Shown: in pieces, positions 11,503 through 22,149 of the stretch
Layout: every line of letters begins with the position of its first letter
Position numbering within the stretch: position 1 is the stretch's first letter
Source: Primulina eburnea
Taxonomy: Eukaryota > Streptophyta > Magnoliopsida > Lamiales > Gesneriaceae
NCBI RefSeq assembly: GCF_022965805.1
Contig: NC_133103.1
Coordinates: 51,906,386-51,970,385, forward strand
Direction: 5' to 3'
Length of the DNA stretch: 64,000 nt
Notes under the pieces: model-generated
What the model saw: only the letters and a program-made list of their open reading frames with translations
Databases searched by the model: none
What the model was told of the DNA's origin: nothing
Position numbers and translations under genes: made by a program

Positions 11503-12261
11503 GTATGTCCTTTACTCTCCCAGTTCACATTTTTTTGTGTCATAATATTTCTACTGCTGAAACAATATGGTGACATATGGTATAAACACAACATCTTATT
11601 TCTCCTTTTATTTTGTTCTGTAAATGTAATATTTCTTTGGCTTAAACAATTTAGTGAAGAGTATAATTCTTAGTCACAGTGAGTGCGGTTGGCTTTTTTC
11701 CTTAATTACATGTTTAAGATTTTCTAAAGTGGTAGCATCATTCTTTTGCTTCATTAGAGGATGTTTAGGAGAGAAATTAACTACTTCTATCTAGAGATAG
11801 TTACAAAATCTTGTTTATCAATTATTCTTGAAGTCTGAAAGCATCGCATAAAAATATTGGGTCAAGTGGGATATTTCTTGGAGATCAAAATGATTTCAAA
11901 TATGCATATTGGCATTCGGAAAATGAAATTTTTCATGCTGCTTGGAAGCTTGTTCCATTGTGCAGCTTAGATAACACAAATGATCTTAGTGCTGCTTTGT
12001 TGGCATAGTATAATCTCAAAGGCTTTCTATTATTGTTTGGAACTTTTGGAGGACTCTTTTTAACCAAAGAACTTCAAAGACTCTTTGAACCGTAACATTG
12101 AATTCAGCCTTTGCACTACATCTAATGACATCACTCTCCTAATTCCACCATGTCACTGAATTACCCAAACAAAGGTGTTATATCCCGAGGTAGATCTTCT
12201 ATTAGTCATAGATCTAGACCAATTTGCTAGCAAAACTGGGTAAGGACACTCGCCAATGTCC

Positions 12262-12880
12262 TCAAAAGCTTCTCTCCGTGACCACCATCCCAGAAATCTT
12301 CAATAGATCTAATATGTATTTACACTGAGAAACAACAATTTCTTGTTTTGCAACTTCCATTCCAATAAAGTATTTCAATGCCCCCAATTCCTTAATTTTA
12401 AATACATTTGCGAAGTTCTTTTTAGTTTTACATCTACATCTCATGTAAAAATAATGTCATCAACTTGTATAATTAACACTGGAATTTTGCCATTATGTAC
12501 AATAAGTCCGTCCTTGCTGATATCCGTGCTACTCTACAGACCGAGTGAATTTTTCAGACGAAGCTCTCGATACTATATAAGCCTATATAGAGTTTTTTCT
12601 AGTTTGACTTTAGTTTACATTTTCTTCTTGATCGCCATTAAGAGATACATTCTTTACATGAAGTTGTTGAAGAGGCCAATCCAAGTTAGCTGCCATTAAC
12701 AGAAGGACCAACACCGTGGTAAGTTTTACAATTGGTGCAAAGGTCTCAAAGTGATCTACACCATGAGTTTGTGTGAAACCTTTGACTACAAGTCACTCCT
12801 CATCTCTCTCCAATGAACGGCCATAGTCGTGTGTTATCGTGAAAATCTATTTACAATTAAAGGTTGTTTTCACTTGGTAG
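12262..12880 (-). mobile_element. Ty1/copia reverse transcriptase remnant
   Basis: Reading the minus strand from about 12880: VVKGFTQTHGVDHFETFAP, then MAANLDWPLQQLHVKNVSLN, then (12444-12262) FKIKELGALKYFIGMEVAKQ. These are three consecutive conserved parts of the copia RT domain, in several frames with stops between them. No LTRs, integrase or RNase H are recognisable nearby. It is a dead fragment. Confidence 0.78.
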
Positions 12881-13019
12881 TGTCACTGCACTCCAAGTGT
12901 TGTCTCCTCAAGCAATGCATCTTTCAACTTTGGAATTTTAAGAGCTTCACATACGTTTTTTAGATTTTCTGCATTGGACACTTTTGAAGTGAAAACAATA
13001 AAAAAAGAAATTTTTTCAT

Positions 13020-15396
13020 AAGAAACAAATTTCAATAAAGGATGTTTTGTACATGACTTGATAGCTTGTCAGTGAATCATTAGCTTAGTCTGAATAATTG
13101 AAGGAGATGAGGGATCACTTGCCAAAAAATTCTTCCCCTGGTACCAGTAATGTGCCCCTAATCCATATAGAATAAATCCTTTGTTGACTTAGGAATAACC
13201 CAAACCAATCGAAGTTCTTGCAAAGTTCTAGCCCTTGTTTGTGAATGAACAGTGGATGAGCATATGATCCTGAGTGTCTGTTTCATTTCTACACAACACA
13301 CACCAGTTTGGGCACAAAGCAATTGAGGGCCATCTTTTTTGATCCTCCCCGAGGTTGGTAGCTTACCCTGAGATGCTATCCAAGAAAATATCTTGATCTT
13401 TTTTGGGACCGGAACTTTCCAAATAACATGGAAAAGAGGAAAAACTGGAAAGCGAGTATGTGGAAAAATCTATAGATAGATTGTGAAATGTTGATAGTTG
13501 AAATAAAGCTGGAAAAATATCTTTAAAAGAAGAATCCCCCCCACCAACTATCCTCCCAAAATCTGACCTTGTTACCTCCCGTCACCCTAACTGACACTCT
13601 CAGCTTAAAAGTCGAGTATCAGGAAATAAACTTCCATGGGCACATGAACGTTACGTTTCTTGCCAACCTCGCATCCCACCCATTTTCTTGCAACCCATAT
13701 TTACTTACAATAATTTTCTTCCACAATGTCCCTCCTTCCTCAAAAAATTTCCACCACCACTTTCCCAGCATTGCCTTGTTCTCAATTTAATATTCCCAAC
13801 ACCCAAGCCTCCTTTTTCCTTCGGTTTACTTACATGGTTCCACGCGACCAAGTGGCTATGAACATCTCCATCCGCTCCATCCCATAAAAAATTTCTTGAA
13901 ATCTTCTCCATCGATTCCACTATACCTTTAGGGACCCTGAATAAAGACATATAATAGATGGGAATAGAATTCAAAACGACAAAATCAGTGTTAATCTTCC
14001 ACCTCTTGACAAGAAAGCTTTCTTCCAACTTGCCAATTTTTTCGACATCTTAGCCACAACGGGATCCCAAAATGATGCTTGTAACGGATTTCCACGCCCA
14101 AGTACTTAATAGGCCACATCTCCTAACCACGTCCCACTTGTTGTGCTAACATTTCAACTTCTCCTTGATCACGGTGGATACCCAACAAAGCACTTCTTTC
14201 CCACTTGATTTTTAATCCAGACATTTCACAAAACGCTCTCATCACTTGCACCAGGAACCTGATGTGATCTTCATTCTACACAAAGAAAACTGAATGTGAG
14301 ATATCTCTATCTTGTTTCTAGATATCTCTATCTTGTTTCTACCCACCTCGAACCCCCTTATGAGATTCTTTTCCTTAGCTTTGTTGATCAATCTCCCCAA
14401 CACATCCACCACCAAATTGAACAAAAAAGGAGACAATGGGTCTCCTTGTCTAAGACCTTTAAAAGCCCTAAATTTACCTCTCGGTCTGTCGTTAATCATG
14501 ACAGAGAATGAAACATTCGACACACAACCTTTCATCCAAGATCTCCATCTTCTTCCAAACCACTTTTTCATCAGAACAAAGTCCAAAAAATTCCCAGCTT
14601 CACATTGTCATAAGCCTTTTCGAAATCCACCTTCAAAACCCATCTCCTCTTTTTCTCTCTTCTCCCTTCTTCGAGCAGTTCATTCACTATGAGGCTACAA
14701 TCTAGGATTTGTCTTCCTTCAACGAAAACATTCTGAGATTCAGATATAGTATATGCTATCACAGTCTTAATTCTCGCTGTTAGGACTTCCGCTATGATCT
14801 TATACAAACTTGTAGTCAGGCTTATCGGTCTAAAATCCTTCACTTTATTCGATTTAGCTTTCTTTCGTATCAAACAAATATATGTTTCATTAGTTACTCC
14901 ATTTATGATCCCGCTTTGAAAGAACTCATCAAAAACCTTCATTAGATCTCTTTTGACTATATCCTAACAATCTTGAAAAAAAGCCAAAGTAAATCCATCT
15001 GCCCCCGGACTCTTCCTTCCATCACACTGAAAGACTACTTTCTTAACCTCATCTTCCGTGAATTTTTTTTCTAACTCTCGACTTAAATAATCTTCAATGG
15101 GGCACCACGCCATTTTTTCGATACCCCAACATCTCGTATCTGTCAAACTGTACAATTCCTTAAAGAACTTTAAAATATTGGAGACAATTTCATCCTCATT
15201 TGTTGTAATTGAACCATCATTTCTTTCCAATCTGTCAATGGTAGCCTTGCTCTTCCGTTGATTCAGAAGTGAGTGAAAAAATTTTGTGTTTTGATCCCCC
15301 TCTGTAATCCATTTGACCTTGCTCTTCTGATAATAGATTTGATTCTTTCGACGTATCAACTCTTCTAGCAACAATTTTGTTTTTTTTCTTTCATTC
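13020..15396 (-). mobile_element. plant L1-type LINE ORF2 remnant
   Basis: On the minus strand the conserved parts come in order: KSKVKWITEGDQNTKFFHSL (near 15330), DFRPISLTTSLYKIIAEVLT (near 14830), VLKVDFEKAYD (near 14620), FKGLRQGDPLSPFLFNLVVD (near 14440), then FWKVPVPKKIKIFSWIASQG (near 13430), which begins the zinc-containing RVT C-terminal region. The catalytic YADD-type box is degraded to HIQFS. Stops and frame changes are frequent. A 21-bp tandem duplication near 14300-14341 doubles RNKIEIS. The element is interrupted at its upstream end by a plus-strand LINE. Confidence 0.85.
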
Positions 15397-15946
15397 ACTA
15401 GTCAGCTTATGTGGTGCGTTTTGTGTCCTCAGTGGTGCGTTTTGTGTAAAAATAATGAGGAAAATCAAGATCACCTTTTTGGTTCACTGCTCTTACATAA
15501 GAAGTATTTGGATCAAGGTCATGCAACACTTGGTATTTGAATGGACCTTTCCTCTCAACTCAAGAGACATGTTCCTTATGGAGCATAACTACCTTAAGGG
15601 AAAGGTCCTAAGACACTTTTGGTGCATTATTATCCATTGCATATTTTGGTCGATATGGCTGGAGCGAAACAACAGACTTTTCAACGACATAGAAGAGCCG
15701 TCAGAGAATTTGTGGGAATTAATTAGAATCAGGGTGGCGAGATGGACACTAATCATTCCAGCGTTTCAGCATTTAATATTTTCAGATCTTGTTAGGGATT
15801 GGTGTTTTATTTCATGTTGAACTAATACTAGTTTAAATTCCTAGTCGTGAATCGTGAATCGCTTGTCCGCTACGTTCTGTAATCTTTTACTAATTATAAT
15901 TAATAAAATAGTTTCTTATCAAAAAAAAAAACTAGTCAGCTTATGT
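15397..15946 (+). mobile_element. 5'-truncated LINE with 16-bp target-site duplication
   Basis: ACTAGTCAGCTTATGT occurs at 15397-15412 and again at 15931-15946. Between them lie the last part of an L1 ORF2 (LVHCSYIRSIWIKVMQHLVF, then FWCIIIHCIFWSIWLERNNR, ending LVRDWCFIS), a short 3' UTR and an A-run at 15921-15930. This is the full signature of target-primed insertion with severe 5' truncation (518 bp inserted). It lies head-on against, or inside, the older minus-strand LINE. Confidence 0.92.
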
Positions 15947-16101
15947 TAATTAAAATCCTTTGTATTTCATAAAATATTGTGTCTTATTAAAAAAAATAAA
16001 TCTTTTTTCATAAACTCAGTATGATTGTGTTCATTGAGACTTTGTTTGTTTGATTTCTAGTTGTTAAGGGACTTCTTGAATTCTAGTGTTTCTTTCAACT
16101 G

Positions 16102-17891
16102 AAAATTGTAATATCCAAGCATGGTGATCGGTATGGTTTAAGATTTTATACGTTTATTGACTACTTGGTCAAGTTTAAGTATAGTTTTGATGTTAAGAGT
16201 TTCGATTTGTGATTTATAGTATGGTTGGTTATAGATGATGTGTAGTGCTATTGTAGCGGCGTTACGATTAAATTCATGATAAATTGTATATTGATCCAAA
16301 TGAGGGAGGCCACTTCCATTAGAAAGATAAAACATAAGGCTATAACTTTCTTGTTTTGGGTTTTGTTCAAATCATTGTGGAAGATAGGCCAAAAGTGCCC
16401 CGAAGTGTGTCGTGCGTTTCGTCGTTCCTCCAGTGACACATGTTGGGAGATTTAGCATAACCTTTTACTCAGACCTTCAAATGACATGAGGCCAATTGGA
16501 GATGCTAGTCAAGACATAGAGCTACAACTTTCCAGTTTACCACTTTTCCTAATTCTGAAGGGAAGAGGCGTTTCGGAAGCGATCTTTGAAGTAGCTGTGC
16601 GCAGAGCCAGCCCGGGCCGAAATAGATGTCCGCCCGGGCGAGTCTACTTCAAAAATCTTGGATTTCTTGCCGAGAGTTCCGCGCCCGGGCCGAAAAAGAT
16701 GTTCGCCCGGGCGGCCAACAATGTTAAAAATCGTGTTTTGGTGTTTGGGAAGGCATAAAATTGGATGGGATCATTTTTTTACTCATTTTCCTTCTCCATT
16801 TCTCTTCTCCATCGGTTCTTGGCTAGGGTTCTTATTTCTTTCTTTTGTCCCTTTGATTCAAGCAATTAATCTTCAATCCGGAGTTGGAACTTCATCTTTC
16901 TAAGGAAAGGGAGTAAGGTAAGTGGTTTTTATTCTTGTTCTTGAGATATTGAAGATGGTGGAGTTAGGGTTTGATAGTTGTGATTGATGTATTGGGTTAA
17001 ATGGTCATCTAATGTTATTATTTGGGTGTTGATGGTTAGTTATTGGATTTATTGTTGTAGGATCACCATCAAGGTTTAGGAAATCAAGTGCTCCAAGGGT
17101 TGTAAGTAGAATTCATTCCTTGTGCTCACATGAAAGTATATGTATTGTATTTCAATGGTGTTAATGTGCTATTCCCTTCCATTTGATTCATGTTATGTAT
17201 TAATACACTTTGTTGTATATTAGAGGCATTTTTATGTCTCAATTATGTCAAAAGGGAATGCAAAAGAGAAGAGTCTTCAAAGTGTTTGTTTTAATGTCCA
17301 AAAGAGAGTTCAAATGTTTTATGGGATTGATAAATAGATAGTCAGAGGTTGCATGCAATTAGTTGATCAACGACCATAGTCTTATATCCCGACAAAGTAA
17401 TCGATTTATATTGATGGGATATAGGTACAGAGACAGAGATACTATTTAGATATCAATCCACCAGAGAAAAGAGAAATACCATCGTTATAGTCATGATATA
17501 CTATGGTATTCTATGTTTCAAGAGTTTGATGGTATTTAATGATTTCAAAGTCATGTTTTACAGAGTATGATATTTATAGATTGCTCTGTAAGAGTTCCAC
17601 TTGCTGAGTTTTATACTCATTTCAGTTATTCATGTGATGCAGATAAGAGCGACGAGCCGGGACGTTGATTGGGGGCCGAAGTCATATGCACAAGAAATGG
17701 AAGGAAGAAAATATTTTGCTATCATTTTGGCATGACCAAAAATGATATTTTGTGTTTTGATACATCTCTTTATTGGTCATGTTTATACTCTTGATTATAT
17801 ATTGAAATGTATTTTAAATCCTTCTTTCCTTTGAGAAATTTTAAATTCCGCTGTTATTTTATTAAAATCAGTCAAGGGCGTTACAAAAATG
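16102..17891. mobile_element. solo LTR with AAAAT target duplication
   Basis: The sequence 16107-17886 (1780 bp) starts TGTAATATCC and ends GGGCGTTACA, with the TG..CA ends and short inverted termini of LTRs. It is flanked by AAAAT at 16102-16106 and 17887-17891. No primer site, polypurine tract or coding domain is present, so it is a solo LTR left by recombination between two LTRs. The superfamily is probably Ty3/gypsy by general appearance, which is an inference. Confidence 0.88.
16608..16713. repeat. GC-rich palindromic repeat inside solo LTR
   Basis: Two units of about 33 bp (16608-16640 and 16681-16713) share the plan GCCCGGGCCGAA, a short AT-containing spacer, then CGCCCGGGCG. Each can fold as a hairpin through GCCCGGGC. 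They stand out against the AT-rich surroundings. Confidence 0.8.
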
Positions 17892-18740
17892 GTCAACGGG
17901 ATTTGATGCAACTGGATTCCTATGAGAGGTCTCTTATTGAGGTTAGAATGTATTTCAGATTTTCCATTATATTTTATGCTTTATATTTATGATTTATGTG
18001 CTCTTTTTCCTATGACTTTGTCTTTTGCTGATCGATTAGGAATAATGTCTCATTGTCTTAGAAAGGTCGATTTATTTGAACTAAAAAAAAGTTTGGCATC
18101 TTTCTGGTCATCACGCTGATTGCATTATGTCTTTTGAGCAAATGAAGTTTTTTGTATATTTTTTCGGTGTTATTAAATGAAATAATTTCTTTCATATAAT
18201 ATATTGTTTTTATTAATTATATCAATCACAAACTTATGAAGTGCAAAAGCAATTGTCATTGGGTTTGGCTTTGAGATATTTCATCTTGTTGCTTTAAATA
18301 TGTACCATTATGTCATGCTAAATATTTTGTAGCTGCTAAAGTGGGCTTGACTTTTGATTTAACATAAAGAATACTTCATATTTTTTTGAGACGGTCATCG
18401 ACAAATGTTCAAGCGGCCTAATATACTCGAGTGGCTGAAATTGTGGTGATATCTGATTTTTAATAAATATTTTCTCCAATAGTGTGTTTTTTAATGCTTC
18501 GAGTTTCTCTTCTTTTTTTAATGAATAACATCCATTAAAATAAGTTAAAAAAAATTGTTTTGTACATATACACTTGGGACACGGTATTTCTTCTTAAAAA
18601 ATAGCTCGATTGCGTGCATTCCAAATGTTGTAGACACGTGCTGCCACCGCAATACGTCTGAACTTAACAATTTTGCTGTTTGTGCATTTTTTGTGATAAA
18701 TAGATTTAATTATGTTTTCCAATTTATATAATCATTCTAG

Positions 18741-18811
18741 GTCCACTCAAAAAGGTGTTAATTTGGAGCTTGTGCAGAGACTTATTTCTAATCTACAAAG
18801 AAAGTTGACAG
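18741..18811 (+). pseudogene. ATM: copy A ATM exon with 1-bp insertion
   Basis: After ttctag the block carries ACTCAAAAAGG, one A more than copy B (46339-46408). In the B frame it reads VHSKGVNLELVRRLISNLQR and KLTG before gtaagt; here the extra A shifts the frame. It is the first exon after the TE nest. Confidence 0.72.
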
Positions 18812-19066
18812 GTAAGTTGTTACCGAGAAAGATCGTTAGCTCATATTTTCGTCCGTGAGATTTCTCCTTCAAAAATATCACAAGTGGCAATGTGGCATGT
18901 CTTTTTCCTTCATCTATATGCTAGCACATTAGGCAAATCTAGCTGCTGGGTTATACTTTTAACCAGCTGTACTCGTGTTTTTTTTTAAATAAATTCATTA
19001 CAGAAAAATTGTAACAAACTTCTGGTGGAAATTTAGGATTTTCCTGGGTCCATATAAATTTCGTAG

Positions 19067-19782
19067 AACATAAACTGATAAAGAGAGGAAACCTTAGCGA
19101 TAGCAATGGATATGGAAGTGACATGGATCCCCGATTGTCTAGGTCTGTATTTATGCCTGCGGGAAAAGGCAATGCCTTTTCTGTGTACATATCATGATGA
19201 CACTGGTGAGTAGTAACAACTAGCAATAGAGTAAATGTGACCACAAATTCGACTAATAAAAAGTAGTCTCAACCATTTTTTTCTGGCTGAAGCGCATGCG
19301 TTGAACCTTTTCATGTATGAAGTGAAATTCGAATGACCTCGAAGAAATTTAGTGAAGGCATGCATACACTTAGACAGACAACACATATATTCTCTTACTT
19401 ACATCCTGATTTTGTTTCCTAATTTTTCAGCTGAATCTATTTCTATCGAGGATTCAAATGTGTGGACAACTTTGGATAAAACATTTGAAGCGTGGATATG
19501 TCCACTTGTATATGCAGTGATAGGTTATTCCAACGATCTCATTTAAAGGTTTTTTACTAGTATTTGAGATAGTTGCTCAATGGCTGCATTTCTATTTTTT
19601 CCATTGGAATTTTCCGTAAATCAATCATGCGGCTGATCTATATTACTGGTTGCTTCAGATTATGTCAAGACATTGTGCTGGTTAAATCAGAAGTTGCAGA
19701 ATTTCTGTTCCCATAATTCATTGTCAATGTTGCTGGGAGAATGGATTTAGATGTGGATCGTTGCAAACTAATCTCTTTGAAG
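19067..19782 (+). pseudogene. ATM: copy A, last three well-preserved exons
   Basis: 19067-19205 carries KLIKRGNLSDSNGYGSDMDP and RLSRSVFMPAGK, then a frame difference from B and TGATGA. 19431-19548 reads AESISIEDSNVWTTLDKTFE, then AWICPLVYAVIGYSNDLI and TAA where B has TTA. 19659-19782 reads LCQDIVLVKSEVAEFLFP then TAA, then VNVAGRMDLDVDRCKLISLK. These belong to the region leading into the FAT domain. Three stops in three successive exons show advanced decay. Confidence 0.78.
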
Positions 19783-20781
19783 GTTACTTACTCTGTTTTA
19801 TGCACACCGGTCTTTACATCATGGTATAATTTGTTCTCAACAACTTAATACAAACAGTGTTTGAGAAAAATACATTCGCTAGATTTATTTCCTGCTTGCT
19901 TTATTGTGGGAAGGTGTCCACGAAAGGCATGATTGTTCCTTGTAGCATAAGGCTTTCTTAAACGCTTCATTTTACCACTTACGTTTTTTATTTTAGTTGC
20001 CATGTGTACCTTTCTTTCCCAAGTTCTCTGGTATGTTTTATGTTGTGTCTTTTTCACTTGTCATTTCAACTAAAATAATTGAAAAGAGCGTAAGTATCAA
20101 ACCCCATAAAGGTAAGTTTGAGTCTCTATGAGCTTGATACTGAATGTAAAAAATGATTAGCCTTGGCATTGCGAACATAAACGGGGAGCATATTTTGTGT
20201 GATTTGATTTCCAGAAGAGTTGTCTTAATTTCCTTTATACTCTCAAGAACGTCTTGGTATGTTAAAACGAAGTTCAGAATTGTTGGTGCTTTTGGAATGG
20301 AAATGGATGTATGAAATCAATCCTCCAGTGTGAAGTATCTTGGGTTCCGTGTTTTGGTTTCCAGATTTAGAGTAGTAGCAATTGCATGAGCATTTTAAAT
20401 ATATGACCAGTGTATCAAAGAATTGACTGATTGATCGTCTTATTATTTCATCATCTCTGGTTGGTGGATCAATATGACCTCTGAGAGTAAGGCACTTCCT
20501 GCATGACTGACTGATATGCATTGACCTAGTTGCTTGCTTTGCTAGTTGTGAATTGTTTGTTTTTAAATTTGAATTGAGATTGCTTTGCTTATTCTTGTAA
20601 TTGGAAATTATATCGGCATATCATGACAAATTTTTGTTCAGTAATTTGCATAAGAAGATAAATTTTGTTCAGTTTAAAGGTTATTCATAGTTTTATTAAG
20701 ATCTATGAGAGGAATAATTGCATCTAACCAAAAAACAAATCTTGATCTTTGTTGATTTGTAAGTTATTATCTCATTGTATA

Positions 20782-20794
20782 CGAAAGCTCGAAG
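20782..20794 (+). pseudogene. ATM: copy A stub of deleted exon
   Basis: Only the last 13 bases (GAAAGCTCGAAG and its flank) of the exon that is 141 bp in copy B (47732-47872) remain before gtagag. About 128 bp, including the acceptor, have been lost. The intron sequence continues in parallel with B to 20829. Confidence 0.72.
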
Positions 20795-20829
20795 GTAGAG
20801 GTGCTAGACAACCTGCAATTTGTGCTTTG

Positions 20830-22149
20830 TTTATTTATGAGTTTGATTTGTGAATTTTTTTAGTTACACTTTTACACACTATTACTTAATTAATGTTTTA
20901 TTTATTTATTTTGGTGAATTTTTAATTTTCTGATTTAAGAGTTGAGATGGAAAATGAGAATAACTTTATTTCATTATTTTATTTGAATTGACGAAAAATA
21001 TTACAAATATATTAGTATGATACTTTTTAATATTTTTAATTTAATAAATTGTGATATTAATTAATGTCTCAATATATATCTGAAGCTTACACTTTTCTAT
21101 AAGTGTTATAAAAACTATGCGACAATATGTCATCTTTTTTATGGTTTTTTTTCAATTAAAATGGATATTGAGAGCATGCAGATTATATATGCTCTTTTGC
21201 AATGTTTTTTAATATTTTATTTGCAATATAATTTGATTATTTTGAGTTATTTCAACTTTATTCATAGAAAAAGAAATTCTGAGAAATTAAAAAGAATGAA
21301 AATTACTTTATACTTTTGTATTAAATTTATGAGATAATCTTTATAAATTTTTTAATTAAGATAATTCTTATAATAAAATATGAATTATAGTGCTACTTTA
21401 TTATCATTTGTTAGAAATTAAATTTTTTATATATGATATTTTTAAACTGAATGTTATGTACATGTGTTTTACTACACATATTTATTTGATTGATATTATT
21501 TTAAAATTTTATTCGACATGAAATTATTAATCATCAATATTAATTTCAAATGATCTATTATGATAAAATTAATTGTGTATAATATATATTTAAAAAAGGA
21601 GAAAGTAAAACAAAATTCGCAAGGAGTTAAAAGTTAGCAAAAACAAAATTGATATTTAACTTAATAACAAGTTTAGGGGTTTTATTTTAACGTTATAATG
21701 ATAATTTAGTTAATTAAGAGAATTTTATTTGACAATCGCTATATGCACTTCATTTAAAAATATTGATTTTGGTTTTAGTAATATTCATTATACTATTAAT
21801 TTTATTTTTATTATTTTCCATTGTGAATAATATTTGGATGAAAAAATATCTTTTTTAATTTGATAGAGTTATCATTATGTTATAATCACACGAATTGAAA
21901 AATGTTATATAAATAAATGAATATATTTGATTTATCGTTATCATGTATTTTTATTTATTGTGTTTTGATATATTTAGATTAATAAATACTTATAAACAAG
22001 ATGTTATTCAAATGATTTTCAAAATTATCTAAATCTTTATTTTTCATTATTAGTCACCTACGTACATCGCACGTGATCATTCCTAGTGTGATGGAAATGT
22101 AGCTGTGGGGTAGGGTAGGAATTCATAACAAGTACGAAACAACATTATT
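20830..22149. other. AT-rich spacer, no gene seen
   Basis: Strongly AT-rich sequence beginning exactly where homology between copies A and B ends. No ORF, exon or element terminus is recognisable. Confidence 0.5.

Larger units (their letters stand above)
11755..18378. mobile_element. 6.6-kb TE nest in copy A, absent from copy B
   Basis: Copy B passes directly from gtggtagcatc to tatttttttgagacgg (about 45771-45784), whereas in A these are separated by 6.6 kb. The segment holds a copia RT fragment, a minus-strand LINE, a nested plus-strand LINE and a solo LTR. 11755-12240, 12890-13010, 15950-16100 and 17892-18378 show nothing I recognise. Whether A gained the whole block or B lost it cannot be decided here; no clean duplication flanks it. 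Confidence 0.7.
1..20829 (+). pseudogene. ATM: ATM-like kinase gene, copy A (middle part, broken)
   Basis: At least twenty exon-sized blocks in the same order as plant ATM lie here, each with an AG before and usually a GT after. ATM is the nuclear PI3K-like kinase that starts the DNA double-strand-break response; these exons belong to the helical-repeat body and the start of the FAT region. The 5' exons lie off the left edge. In-frame stops at 1871, 5837, 7247 and in the exon ending 19548, frameshifts near 3710 and 10795, and loss of most of the last exon show it cannot encode a full protein. Homology to copy B ends at 20829, before any kinase or FATC exon. Identification rests on recognition of the family, not alignment; a closely related ATM-type gene is the only serious alternative. 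Confidence 0.82.

Noticed and set aside
16486..16903. Plus-strand ORFs of 80-90 codons
   Set aside because: They fall in a solo LTR and owe their length to the local GC-rich palindromes.
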